Shown here: piece after piece, positions 46,701 to 58,900 of the stretch
Position numbering within the stretch: the first letter of the stretch is position 1
Layout of the letters: each line of letters begins with the position of its first letter
Assembly (NCBI GenBank): GCA_030068075.1
Contig: CM057827.1
Location: forward strand, 69,950,500-70,014,499
DNA length: 64,000 bases
Direction: 5' to 3'
Origin: Paguma larvata
Lineage: Eukaryota; Chordata; Mammalia; Carnivora; Viverridae
Program-made: the position numbers and the translations under genes
Notes under the pieces: generated by a model
Told to the model about the DNA's origin: nothing
The model's database searches: none
What the model saw: the letters and a program-made list of their open reading frames with translations, nothing else

Positions 46701-49165
46701 TATAACTTTTTCGTATCAAATATTAAACTTTTTATAATATGTGCTGCCAAAGTGAACACTCAAATATTAAACTCTTTTTTTTTTTTTTGATATTAAACTT
46801 TTTAACAGGTAAATGAGAGAGTATCATCCCTAGCTTGGACTTAGAATAAAAGGCAAATACCATCCTTCCTCGGCCCCAAGGCCTCTGCTGATCTGGCAGC
46901 TAGCTCCTCTCCGACCGCCTGCCACTCTCGCCCTTAAGCTTGGGGCTCCAACCACAAAACACTTTTTCTGACTTTGGCCTTGCCATGTGTTGTTCTTTTT
47001 GTCCCAATATCCTTTGCATAGTTGGCTTCTTCTTAACTTTCAGGCCTGACCTTAAATTAAACCATTTTAGGGAAGACTTATCTGACCTCTCTCTCCTAAG
47101 TAGGTTCATGCCATTATTCCTAATCTCGGATTCCCGTGTTTCTTTGTAGAACTTATGCCACGTGTACTTATGCTCCCTGCCTCCCTCCACCCCTCTCCCT
47201 TCCTTCCTCCTTTACCTTACCTTTCACTGTCCCTCCCCCTCAGCCTCCCTCCCTCCTTTCCTGGAGTCTGTAAGCTCTTTGAGCCCAGCGTTCATGTCTG
47301 TTGAACCCCAAATCTGACACAGTACCTGCTAGCAGCTTTAGCAAGTTATTTCTGAAAGGATGAATGTGTCTCACCTGGCGCTTACAGCGCACACAGAAGG
47401 TCTGGTGACACTGGGGACATGTTGCCTCCAGCTGCTCTCGTTCATATATGAAGCCGAAGGAGCACTGTGGGTGCAAGAGCATAAAGCTATCTCCGGCCTG
47501 ACCTGGCACCCTGCCCCCCTCCCCCACCCCTCCAGTCAGCTCCGCTGGGTAGGCCACTTACTTGGGCACACCACAAGAACTTGGGGTCTCGCATCAGCAC
47601 ACCCTCAGTCAGCTTCTTGTGAAACAGCGCATAGGCATCTGGTTCCAGGCTCTCCCGAAGCTGAGGACAGGATGCAGAAGTGGTGGGTGGGCAAGGTTAC
47701 TTTTCAAAGCCTAGGGCACCCCAGGTCCTAGGGACTGCAGTACCTGGATGTCAAGGGTAGAGAAGTAGCTGAGCAACTGTGTGTCATCGGTGAGGTCGGG
47801 GCGGCCACAGGCGGGGCACACCATGTCTGTGATGTGCTTCTCCTTCAAGGCGATGGTGAAGTGCTGGCGGAAGCAGTCGGGACAGATGGTGCACTCACAG
47901 GAAGTCAAGGCCTGCATCTACAGGGTGAGGCAGGGAGAGGAGGGGGTCTGAAGCCATAGCCACCAGCCTGGAGAAGAGGCATCAGTCAGATGTCCACTGA
48001 GAAACTAGGGTCTAATTAACAATGGGGCAAGGTAGCAACCCCCAAGGCCAACAAGTGCCTGGCAGGCAATCCAAACATCTAAAGACTGTCATCAGTTGGC
48101 AGAAAACAGACAACGCTGAGGCCTAAAGTAAATGGAAGACTGCCCTCCAAAGGCATTCACATTCAATTAAAATGAGACAAATAATATTTCTGAACTGACA
48201 AAAGTATAGAGATGGAGAACAGGCGAGGTAGTGTCAGGTGAGAGGAGAAAGGGAAGAAAGTTACAACTATAAAGGGGTTGCTTTCTGGTGATGGGACAAT
48301 CTGTGTCTTGGTGGTTATGTGAACCTGTAAGTGGAATAAAACCGCACAGAGCCACACGCACACACAGTCATGTGAAAAACGAACAAGGTCTGCAGTCTAG
48401 CTAACACTGTGCCACGGTTTATTTCCTGGTCTTGATACGGTACAGTAATTATAGGAGACGTCATCGTTGGGGGAAGGTGGGTAAGGGAACACACAGGACT
48501 TGGGAAACAAAAGCAAAAATGAACTATTGGGACCTCATCAAAATAAAAAGCTACTGCACAGTGAAGGAAACAATCAGCAAAACTAAACAGCAACTGATGG
48601 AATGGGAGAAGATATTTGCAAACGACATATCAGATAAAGGGTTAGTATCCACAATCTATAAAGAACTTATCAAGCTCAACACCCAAAAAACAAATAATCC
48701 AGTGAAGAAATGGGCAAAAGACATGAATAGACACTTCTCCAAAGAAGACATCCAGATGGCCAACAGACACATGAAAAATGCTCAACATCACTCATCATCA
48801 GGGAAACACAAATCAAAACCACAATAAGATCCCACCTCACACCTGTCAGAATGGCTAATATTAACAACTCAGGCAACAACAGATGTTGGCGAGGATGTGG
48901 AGAAAGAGGATCTCTTTTGCACTGCTGGTGGGAATGCAAACTGGGCAGCCACTCTGGAAAACAGTGCGGAGGTTCCACAAAAAATTAAAAATAGAACTAC
49001 CCTACAACCCGGCAATTACACTATTAGGTGTTTATCCAAGGGATACAGGTGTGCATTTCGAAGGGGCACATGCACCCCAATGTTTATAGTAGCACTATCA
49101 CCAATAGCCAAAGTATGGAAAGAGCCCAAATGTCCATCGACAGATGAATGGATAAAGGAGATATG

Positions 49166-49199
<34 letters not shown>

Positions 49200-52100
49200 G
49201 AGCATTACTCAGCAATCAAATAGAATAAAATCGCCATTTGCAACTACATGGATGGAACTTGAGGGTATTACACTAAGTGAAATTAGAGAAAAACATATCA
49301 GATAACTTCATCCATAAGAGGATTTTAATATACGAAACAGATGAACATAAGGGAAGGGAAGCAAAAACAATATAAAACATAAGAGACTCTTAAATATAGA
49401 GAACAGAAGGTTCCTGGATGGGTTGTGGGAGGGGGTATGGACTAAATGGGTAAGGGGCATTAAGGAATCTACTCCTGAAATCACTGTTATGCTATATGCC
49501 AACTTGGATGCAAATTAAAAAATAAATTATTTTTAAAAAAACCACAAGAGACTCTGTACTATTTTTACAACTTCCTGTGAATCTACAATTATTTTATTAT
49601 TTTTTTAATGTTTATTTTTGAGAGAGACAGAGAAAGAGCAGGGAAGGGGCAGAGAAAGAGCAGGGAAGGGGCAGAGAAAGAGGGAGACACAGATCCGAAG
49701 CAGGGTTCAGGCTCTAAGCTGTCAGCACACACCGACCTTGAGATCATGACCTGAGCTGAAGTTAGGCGCTTAACCGACTGAGTCACCCAGGCACAATTAT
49801 TTTAAAATAAAGAGTAAAGGGGCGCCTGGGTGGTTCAGTTGGTTAAGTATCCGACTCTTGACTTTGTCTCAGGTCATGATCTCAAAGTTCATGAGTTTGA
49901 GCCCTGCCTCAGGGTCTGAACTGACAGTAGGATTCTCTCTCTCCTCTCTTAGCACCCCCTGCCTTTCTTACTTTAAGTAAAATTAAAAAAACAAAAAAAC
50001 TTAAGAAAAAATAAAGAGCAAAAAGAAAACAAAACAAAAAACACACAGCCAGCATAACTAAGTTGGTAATTTTGAAAACAATTACTGGCAAATTTTTTTG
50101 GTGTGCCAATGGTATTTGTGGCTATGTTTTCAAAGTCTTACCTTTCAGAGATATATACTGGAGTATTTACAAATAGACTATAAGAGTTGTTTCAAAAGAA
50201 TCGTCTGTATATGTGTAGGTGGAATAAAGAGTGGCCATACACTGATAATTGCAGAAGCTTAGTGATGCTACACGGGGGTGGGGAAGGGGAGGTATGGAGG
50301 AGGAAACCTGATACACTACATATGAAATTTCCCACAGTGAAACAGTAAAAAAAAGAAAAAAAAAATAGGGGGGAGGAGGTGGCCTATTCCTGCCCTCTCC
50401 TTCCTAGAAACTGTTGGGAGCACACGGCAACTGCAGAGCAAAAGACAGGACAAGAGACAGGGGCTGAAGTGGAGCAGGGCCCAAAGGGAAGAGTCATTCT
50501 GAGGCCGGCCCAGCGGGGAGGGGCTTACCCGGTTGCGGGGCAGGGTCCAGCCGCACACAGCACACTCCTGGGCCAGCAAGCGGCGCAGGAAGGCCCGGTC
50601 CTGGCTGTGCCTCACAGCTTCCACCACGTCCCCCAGCTCATAGTTCCTGGGTGTCTCCTGCAGCAGCGACAGTGCCAGCTCTGCCCGGCCCCAGCTGGGG
50701 AGTGCATAGACTGCCAAAAGCCGTCTGACCAGACTCTACAAGGTGATTCAGGTGGAGAGGGAAGAAGTGGCTGTCAGATCCCAGGAGTCCTACCCCTCAG
50801 CCTTCCCCCGCTCCTCTAAGTGGATTCTTCACCTCCTCCCAGCACCTGCTTATCTGGCCCATCCCAGGAAGGGGTGGGATCAGGGCCCTTGTCCCAGAGA
50901 CGCTGATGGAAGGGCTCTAGGCGCTGGCGTTGTAGCTCAGTCAGGGCCCGTGCCACATCACCACCATGTTGGAACAATGCTTGAAGAGACCCCTCTTCAG
51001 GCCCAAAACCCAGGGATCGGAGCTCCTGCACCTGAAAGTTGGGGGTAGAGAGAACGAGTGAAGAGGGAAATGGCAAGCGAGAGAGTTTGAGAGGCTCTGA
51101 GACCCAAAACCCTGCCTGCCCCGTCGGTACAGCTGGTACCTTCCTGCGCCGGGCCCTCACACACTCTTCCACTGCTTCATCAAGATTGCCGTGACGATCC
51201 AACCAGGCTTTCCGGGCCTCCTGACAGGAAAAGGCACCCAGCCCCGGGTCCTGCTGTCCAGCCAGCTCGGCCACCATCTCCAGCACGTAGGGCAGCTCTG
51301 AGCGCAACCACTGCAGGGGCACCTCAGTGCCCGAGTACTGTAGAGCCGAGAAAACCTCCTCTGGACAGGCACCTGCAGCTTCCCCTTCCTAAGGCACAAT
51401 CCCATGCAGACAGACGGCCCGTCAGGAAGGGCACCTTCCACCCACCCATTTTGCCCAAACCCAAATGCTGACAGTGGTGGAGCTCAGACGTATGGATCAC
51501 GTCAGCAGCGCACAGCCTGATACTTGTCATGTGGGAGGTGTTCAATAAGTGTTCAATAAGAGGCAGCTGCTGCTAATGACAAGGTTTACGAGAACTTGTA
51601 TTAATCAATTGCGGCCCCTCCTTTCCCCCATTAGCTCAACCCCACCTCATCCCGGGCCCAAATCCTCACCCGGATCTTCATCACTAGTTGGAGACCTTCC
51701 TCACGCATCTTGTCTTGGCGCTGCTTCTCAGGGTCCCCACAGGAGCTGGGCAGGGGGGCACTGAGGCGTCGTGGAGGCCCTGGCTCAGGGAGTCGCTCTT
51801 CCAAAGAGCTGGCTTGGGGCCGGGGGGCAAGCTGTACTGGGATGGGGCTGCTGGTCCGGTTGCACATAGCACACACCCAGCCAGGGCCCGAGTTGCAGAA
51901 GGTACAGTGAATACAGTACCAGACTGGACTCTGGGCAGAGGAGAGCAAAGTATCCCCCTGCTGGGAAGGCGAAAAGAATTATCCAACTGAAAGCTGACTG
52001 AGGCTCGAGATGGAAATACAGACAGCTGGGGGGAAAGACACAGAGGAGCTGAAGGAAAACAGGAGATGAGGCAGTCGAGAATGGCCTGTGGTAACAGGTG

Positions 52101-52844
52101 CAAATTAAGAACTGAGACAGCCGGGAAGCCAGGAACAGGTTACCTGAAGGGGCTGCAGGCAAATGCCAGTATCCCGAGAATCCACCACCAAGCTGGGAGG
52201 CTGAGCCAGCCGAGGTCGCTCACATATGGCACACAGCACAGCTGCCGCCTCATTCTCAAAGGTGCAGCTTTGGCAGGCCCACCGACCACGTGCAAGTTCA
52301 GATTCCAGGCCCCCAGCTCCTTGGGAACCCTCGGTCGCCAGCCCCAACCCCTTACAGCCTCGGGGCCGGTCACACGCCACACAGAGCACTGCCCAAGACT
52401 CATTTAGCATGGCACAGGCAGCACAGTGCCAGGGCAGACGGGCGTTTGCAGGATCAGAGGACGTTTTCAGGGGAAGCACGAGAGAGCTGTCTCCCAGGGC
52501 CAGCAAGGAGGTTGACTGGCGCCGTGGTGGTGCTGAGGCAGGTAAGCTGTAACGAAAAAGCAGAGATGGTCTGCTGAGGGGGCCCTGGTGCCTGGGGCCC
52601 TTATTGCCGGACATCCATCATTCTCTGTGTGACAATACAGGCCCTGTCCTTTGTTCATGTTGCTCTCCGTCTGGAATGCTCCATACCCATTGCCTGTTCA
52701 ACATTTAATTATATCTTAGGGGCACCTGGGTGGCTCAGTTGGTTGCGCCTCGGACTCTTGATTTCAGCTGAGATCATGATCTCACAGTCTGTGGGTTTGA
52801 GCCCCACGTCGGGCTCTGTGTTGACAGCTTAGAGCCTGCTTGAG

Positions 52845-52885
<41 letters not shown>

Positions 52886-54836
52886 ATACATAAACTTAAA
52901 AAAAAAATTATATCTTAAAGTTTGCATCTTGCTGATAGATATCCCCCTAACATAGGGCCTGACCCCCATTAGGTGCTTAAAATCCTACTGATTGAGTTGA
53001 TCCTTTAGGCTAGGCTCCTCCTCTTCCTACCTATTTGCACAACACCTTGCTGTGACTGCTACTTGATATGTATGTCTGTGACCTCTTGGAGAGCAGTAAC
53101 TGGCTGTTTGCCTTCTATGAAGCAGTCTCTAGCATAGAAACTGACACAGAGTAGATACTCAAGTAACTGTAAGTTCTCTTAATTTCTTTCCCACTCAGAT
53201 CTCTCACCTGGGGGTCAGGCAGGTGGCCTGTGGGGCCCCAGGAAGGGTCTGGCGGAGGTGATGGGCTCGGGATGGGTGTCCATGGAATAGACGGTCACAG
53301 GCTGGGCACAAAGTCTGTTTGCAGGTTGAACAGTGCAGTGTGCCTGGGGCAGAGCCGCAGAGGAAGCAGGGACCAGGAGTGGAGCCTGGAGAACAGGAGA
53401 GGAAAAACTGAACATCTTTCTGAAAAAGACCGAGTTACATCTGAATTCGCTGTAGAAGAGAACAAATTACAGACCATTATTCAACATATCCAGACCCAAG
53501 GAAACAATTTTAATCTCTTAAAAAAGGCAAAGAAGATAAACAGAGGAGGGCCCCAAATTTCCATCGGTATGGTCTACTAGAAACTGCCCCTACCCGCCCC
53601 CCCCCCCATTATAGGACGAATAATACCTGAGGCAGAGGGCGTGGTGAGGGGGCCGGGAGCAATCTCTCTCAGTAAGGGGACAAACTCTGAGAGCTTCAGT
53701 ATCTGAGAAAAAAAAGGCAGGGCACGGGCACAGGTTTGGGGACACACAGTCCCACAATCCCTGTCCCCTTTGTTCATCAGGTCTTAGAGCCCCATCCCTA
53801 CCTTCCTTACATCATCTTCAGGCTTTTCTTCCAGCAGCTGCTCCAGTGCTTGTTGTCTTGGGTGAGCATTCTGCAAACAAGGTAAGAAGGGTTCCTCCCT
53901 AGAGCCCTAGACCAAAGGCCCTCCCTCAAAGCTCTTGTCTCCCAATATCCACAGGAAGAAAAGTATGGGGAGTTTCCAGGTTGCTATGGGGACTATGCCC
54001 ATGGCTCGGCAGCATGAGGGTCTGGAGACTCCTTGTGGAGTTAGGCTGGGCTCCCCAGGCCTGGTGTTTTAAGTCCTCAAGACCAGAGACACCTCAACAT
54101 CTCACCTGTAACAGCAGGCTGAGTTCTGTCCGAAGCAGCAGTACTTCCAGTGTGACTGTAGCAACTTGATGCTCATCTGGCTCTTTCTGCCCCTCAGGGA
54201 AACTCAACCCATCCGGCTGCTCCTCAGTGTAGCCGTACAATCGCAGAACATCCCGGCCCCCCTACCACACATTCAAACCAGTCACCACCCAGCAGCCCCC
54301 CTTCCCACTAGGGCTGGAGCTCTCCCCATTAAGCATAACCTCAGGCCCTTTCTAACCAACCCCCAGCCAGGCCAAGTCCCCTTCTCCCATAAGGGGCCCA
54401 GGGGTTTCACCTGAACAGCATCCACCGTACTGCAAAAGACAGGGTTATTAAACTTGACCCCGCGCCAGTACCGGGGCCGCTGAGGGCTGAGGAGGTTGCG
54501 GCCGTATTTCTCCAGGATGTTCAGGGCCGTGGACAAGGTGTTGAGGTAGTTTCGGGGCTGGGAGCAGTCAGAGAGCGGAGAGCTGTGAGCCCCGCCCTGG
54601 CCTCAAGTCCTACGTCCCCCTCCCGAGCGGGGGCCGGGCCTCACCTCCCCATGAGCATTGCAGCGGACCAGGCGTGCGGCGTCCAGCTGCAGGTAACGGG
54701 CTGCTGGCGGTAGAGATGTGACCAGTAGCGGCTGGAGTTGCTCCAGGGAAAACACCTGCCCGGAATCCTTCCTCAGGGCGCTCGCCAGCTCCTCGCGGGC
54801 CGCCAGAAAGGCCCTCTCCTCCTCCTCCCCCGGCAT
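43787..54836 (-). CDS. RNF31: E3 ubiquitin ligase RNF31 / HOIP (LUBAC catalytic subunit)
   Basis: RBR-type ligase that makes Met1-linked ubiquitin chains with RBCK1 and SHARPIN in NF-kB and cell-death signalling. Twenty-one coding exons on the minus strand: 54836-54645, 54557-54411, 54261-54106, 53870-53811, 53702-53627, 53385-53208, 52546-52144, 51960-51670, 51388-51140, 51031-50846, 50735-50529, 47917-47744, 47660-47562, 47464-47375, 46178-46064, 45947-45829, 45556-45443, 45293-45236, 44516-44420, 44119-43951, 43840-43787, giving 1077 aa (human 1072 as I recall). Order: PUB domain (about 1-180); three zinc fingers of RanBP2/NZF type ([33 protein letters not shown]); UBA (about 560-620); RING1 (from ECAVCGW); IBR; RING2 with catalytic C890 in [11 protein letters not shown] ending SIPRRRK. 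Intron 11 (2.6 kb) carries L1 and SINEs. Confidence 0.97.
44680..45000. other. AT-rich unclassified intronic segment (RNF31 intron 18)
   Basis: AT-rich sequence unlike its neighbours, with no open frame or clear SINE signature. Possibly an old LTR or DNA-transposon remnant; I cannot name it. Confidence 0.35.
45005..45165 (-). repeat. MIR in RNF31 intron 18
   Basis: Reverse MIR order: ATATTACTCCCATGTCACAG, AGGAAGAAACAAGGCCCAGA, GAGGTTAACTTGCCAAG, then ACACAAGTAAGCACAGGATG. Confidence 0.65.
46585..46606. repeat. (GT)11 microsatellite
   Basis: Uninterrupted GT dinucleotides in RNF31 intron 14, followed by T-rich sequence with three copies of a ATATTAAACT motif (46717-46800). Confidence 0.9.
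48170..48420 (+). repeat. Ancient L1M-like 3' UTR remnant in RNF31 intron 11
   Basis: Contains TACAACTATAAAGGGGTTGC, TTCTGGTGATGGGACAATCT and TGGTGGTTATGTGAACCTG, recognisable as the 3' UTR of an old mammalian L1. A second such remnant lies at about 50200-50345 (ATGAAATTTCCCACAGTGAA). Confidence 0.55.
48490..49520 (+). mobile_element. 5'-truncated L1, ORF2 3' part and 3' UTR, in RNF31 intron 11
   Basis: Plus strand, antisense to RNF31. Encodes ORF2 C-terminal pieces ([17 protein letters not shown], then [17 protein letters not shown], then [10 protein letters not shown]) broken by frameshifts, and ends in a carnivore L1 3' end. A (AC)15 microsatellite (49168-49197) sits in the region of the YTMEYYSAIK-type motif. 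Not coding. Confidence 0.88.
49168..49197. repeat. (AC)15 microsatellite within L1
   Basis: Perfect AC dinucleotides that grew out of the GGTACACAC segment of the L1 sequence; likely polymorphic. Confidence 0.93.
49597..49792 (-). mobile_element. CAN-SINE with internal tandem duplication
   Basis: Minus-oriented copy with target duplication ACAATTATTTTA at 49585-49596 and 49793-49804. The AGAGAAAGAGCAGGGAAGGG unit is present twice in tandem. Confidence 0.9.
49819..49985 (+). mobile_element. CAN-SINE, 3'-shortened
   Basis: Plus copy starting GGGGCGCCTGGGTGGTTCAG, diverged after GGTCTGAACTGACAG and lacking the usual AAATAAACATT end. Inverted relative to the copy 27 bp upstream. Confidence 0.85.
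52719..52905 (+). mobile_element. CAN-SINE in RNF31 intron 6 with (TC)18
   Basis: Starts GGGGCACCTGGGTGGCTCAG and ends CAAAATACATAAACTTAAAA. The TC stretch at 52847-52882 is a perfect 18-unit microsatellite. Target duplication AATTATATCTTA at 52707-52718 and 52906-52917. Confidence 0.94.
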
Positions 54837-55945
54837 CCTGAGACAGGAGTCAGCCCCAGCCCCGCCGCCCTCCAGGACCTGGCGCAGGCTGTGCGCGGCC
54901 TGAGCGCTGCCCCTCCCGCCCAGTGTCGGGCTTCGTGGCCCGACTCGGTCGACGAAGCCACCCCAGGTCACTCAGGCCACGGTCACTCTTCGGCCCCGGG
55001 CCCCTCGCCAGTGTTAGCCGGGAACAGGAAGTACTAGCAAAGAGGGCGGGATTGCGACCTAGTTTCAGGGGAAGGGGAGGGGTTTAAGGTTAGGACAGGG
55101 TGGGGTCAGGAAATCAGGGGGCGTGGGCAAGAGGGAAGCCAGGTCCCAGCCAATGAAAAGGGCAAATGGTTCCTGGCTCCTCCCCCAGAGTATTACGGCC
55201 TTAAATCCCAAACTAGCGCTCCTCCCCGCCTTCCTCTAGGCTGGTTCCGCCCCTTTCCGGGTAGCCCTAGGCGAGGGGTTACCTTATTTCCCTCAAAGCC
55301 TTCTGTATTTAGACCAGTCGGCCTTGCTCCGGTCCCCACCAGAGAAGCCCCACTCTGCAGGGACTCAACTCTGGCCAGCCTGGGCCCCACTCAAGCGAGT
55401 CCTGCCCTTTCTTCAGTCGGCCTTGAAGGCAGGGAGCCCTCCCAGAGGAATCCCCCGAGACTGCTCTCTTCCATATCCTGCTATCCCTTTTCGGCCCCAA
55501 GCCCACCCTCCCACTTCTACCATCCTGATCCCTCTCTGTCCCCTTGCAGTCGAGCCTTCTAGAGGGAACTCCACCAATGAACACCCCCTTTCCCCCCTTC
55601 TACCCATCCCACCTCAACCCTGGATTTTCCCCGGACCGCCCTTGCCTTTCCCTGTAAGCCCCTCCCCTTCTCCGAGGGACAGCCCCGGTTCGGTCTTCGC
55701 GGTCCCACTTTTATCCTAACCCCTCCCTCGGACAGCCCCTGGGCTTGTGACAGAGTCCGCACCGCCTCTACTAGTCGCTGCAGGTTGAGAATGACTGAGG
55801 GGCTCCCTACAGTTTGCGGACTGCCAGAGGGAGGGGGAAAAGAAGGAAGGGGGCGGGGCCGAGGGGGGCGGGCCTGGACGTGCGGAGTGAAAGCGAAAGG
55901 CCAGGCGAAGAGCCGGGAGACCGGAGATCTTGCAACTGGAGGAGC
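54837..55945. promoter_or_regulatory. Divergent RNF31/PSME2 promoter region
   Basis: 1.1 kb between the head-to-head start codons, GC-rich at both ends. CCAAT at 55150-55154, an ETS core CAGGAAGT near 55025, and GC boxes close to PSME2. The C-rich middle (55330-55740) has no recognised exon. Confidence 0.6.
55889..55898 (+). promoter_or_regulatory. ISRE in PSME2 promoter
   Basis: GAAAGCGAAA is a perfect ISRE/IRF core (GAAANNGAAA) 48 bp upstream of the PSME2 start codon. PA28 subunits are known interferon-gamma-inducible genes. Confidence 0.75.
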
Positions 55946-58900
55946 ATGGCCAAGCCTTGTGGGGTGCGCCTGAGCGGGGAAGCCCGCAAACAGGTAATGG
56001 GGGATCGGGAAGCCAGGAAAGGGTCGGGGAGCCCTCCTGGCTGGAGGCCAGGCTGGGTGCTCCAGGGGACCAAGGCCGTGCCAGAGAACTCCCCCAACCT
56101 CTTCTTAGTGCTTTCACTTCTGCCGGGGGTTTCCCATATCCCTGCCCTCTGACCAGTTTCTGCACTGAGCATGAGGTTCCAGGGAAATCTGGCTTGTGGT
56201 AGGAACGGCCTGAGCCAAGTTGGAGGGCATCCCTTTGTGGGTGGGATCTTACTCTTGACAACTGAGACCCTTAACTAACATCCGGGTACTGCTCTCTGTG
56301 CAGGTGGATGTCTTCAGGCAAAATCTTTTTCAGGAGGTAAGTTTTCTAGATTCAAGCGGTTTGACTCAGAAGCTTAGACCAGTACTTGAGGGCCGCAACC
56401 TCTCAGACTGACCCCCAGACCTACCCTGGGCCCTACTTCCCTTCTCAAACCTTCACCTAAGGCTAATTATTCATCTCTCCTGTTAATTTGACCCCTCTTA
56501 ATATTTTCTCCACTTCTGCCACTTCCTCTCCCCTCTTTAGGTGTGGAAGGGAAAAGCTGTGGCCCCAGTCCTAACCTTGGTTCTGCCACTTCCCAGCTTG
56601 GGCAAGTCCCTTCCTTTCTCATGGCTTCAGTTTCCTTATTTGTAATTATTGGAGTCCATGATTTACAAGGGCCCTTCCAGTCCTACTTTTCAGACATCTC
56701 TTGAGCATCTTCTGAGATTCCCCACCCTTGCAATGTAACCCACAGGCAGAGGAATTCCTCTACAGATTCTTGCCCCAGAAAATCATATACCTGAATCAAC
56801 TCTTGCAAGTGAGTAGTGTGGGCCCCTCCCACCCCATCCCAAGGCCTCTCTCCTCTCCACCCATCCCCTCTAGCTAACAACTGGGGTCAGCATACAGAGA
56901 ACAGTTATGAGGGGTGGACTGGAAAGGTTAGGATGGTGTGAGGCCTGAGCCTAGGCAGCGGGTGGGTGGCCTGTGTGGAGGGAAGATTGTGACTTGGAAT
57001 TAGGGGAATAGGCTGGGCAGCTGCTGATGGTGAGCTCTGTGCAGGAGGACTCCCTCAACGTGGCTGACCTGACCTCTCTCCGGGCCCCACTGGACATCCC
57101 CATCCCAGACCCCCCGCCCAAGGATGATGAGGTGAGGCACTCAGGGTGCAAGGGTCAGACTGTAAACCAGGTGGAGAGGATAACCTGCCAACCTCCAAGA
57201 TATTTCTAAAGCTGCTGTCTCCCTTTTTACCATAGATGGAAACAGATAAGCAGGAGAAGAAAGAAGGTAAGAGAGGAAGGGGTGGCGAGGGAAGAGGAAA
57301 TGGCACATTGACTGCTGGCTGAGAAGGGGCCTGAATGCCCTCTTTTTCACAGTCCCTAAGTGTGGCTTTCTCCCTGGAAATGAGAAGGTTCTCGCCCTAC
57401 TTGCCCTGATTAAGCCAGAAGTGTGGACTCTCAAAGAAAAATGCATTCTGGTAAGCCTGGGAACCGGGGGAAAGAGAAAGGGAAGAAAAACCAGGCTAGA
57501 CCCTCGTCTCTTTTAGAGATACAAATCCTTCAACCAGGAACCTATTGCTGAAATCGGAAACTTCCTCTCTGCCTTGGGGTTAGGTACCTGTGTTCTCATT
57601 CTGCTAGACCTCTGATATCTCAGTGGTATCCCCGTAATCAGAGACCGTGCTGTATCCATCTCCATAGTGTCAGAACCCACCTCGTCTCAGGTACATCATC
57701 AGGTGCTATGCCATAGTGAGTTGGTTTAAGAGCTTGGGCCCTCGAGGGAGACTACTCAGGTTCAGAGCCGGACTCTATCACTTACCTAGTTACCTTACAT
57801 AAGTTCCTTGGAGATTTTGCAACTCAGTCTTTTCATCTGTTAAGCGGGTACAATGAGAATATGTATTTTGAAAGACTGCTGTGAAGATTTCCTTTTGATT
57901 TTTTTAACGTTTATTTATTTTTGGGAGAGAGACACAACGTGAGTGGGAGAGGGGCAGAGAAAGAGAGGGAAACAGAGAATCCCAAACAGGCTCTAAGCTG
58001 TCAGCACAGAGTCTAACACGGAGCTTGAACCCATGAACTGTGAGATCATGACCTGAGCCGAAGCCAGATGCTCAACCGACTAGCCACCCAGGCACCCCTG
58101 AAGATTTTTAAATGTTTATTTGTTTTTGAGATATGGGGGGGGAGGGGCAGAGAGAGAAGGGGAGAGAGGATCTCAAGCAGGCTCTGCGATGGCACCAGAG
58201 AGCCCAATAAAGAGCCTGAACTCACAAACCAGGACATCATAACCTGAGCCATAGTCAGATGCTTAACCGACTGAACCACCCAGGCATCCCAAGACTGCTG
58301 TGAAGATTAATTGAGACATATATAGCACAGTGGCTGGCATATAATAAGTGTTCAATTAAATATAACTGCTATTAGGCAGTGGCAGTAAAAGGAAGAACTC
58401 AGTGAGTTTGTTGAATGATTCCGACATGATCATTAATATAGGTGATCACATGGATCCAGCACCTGATCCCCAAGATCGAGGATGGAAATGACTTTGGGGT
58501 GGCAATCCAGGTAAGAAAAGTGTGTGTGAGGACACTGGGGGCAGGGAGAGACTTGGGGAGTAAGGGATATGAGCTAGACATGAACTAGGAGAAGGAGGAA
58601 AATGGTGAGTGAAGGACAGAGGAAATAAAGTGTTTTTCTCACCTCCCATCTCTTTTGTTACCATAGGAGAAAGTGCTGGAGAGGGTGAATGCAGTCAAGA
58701 CTAAAGTGGAAGCCTTCCAAACAACCATTTCCAAGTGAGGGCAGCTGGAGGGCCAGAATGGGGGGGGCTAAAGGAACATTTCTTTGGGATTGCCAAAGCT
58801 GGGCAGTCCCATCAGGACGATGGAGGGCTTTGGGAAGGGTCTGAGGGAGTATCTGTCTCTCATTACCCATTCCTATGGTTATCCCCTTGCTTTTGGCAGG

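Larger units (their letters stand above)
57715..58370 (+). repeat. MIR in PSME2 intron 6, split by two CAN-SINEs
   Basis: Forward MIR from GAGTTGGTTTAAGAGCTTGG to CTGTTAAGCGGGTACAATGA. Interrupted at 57889 and resumed at 58309 with the MIR tail AGCACAGTGGCTGGCATATA. AAGACTGCTGTGAAGATT is duplicated at 57872-57889 and 58291-58308. Confidence 0.75.

Noticed and set aside
48432..48827. 131-codon frame inside RNF31 intron 11
   Set aside because: L1 ORF2 C-terminal remnant, antisense to RNF31.
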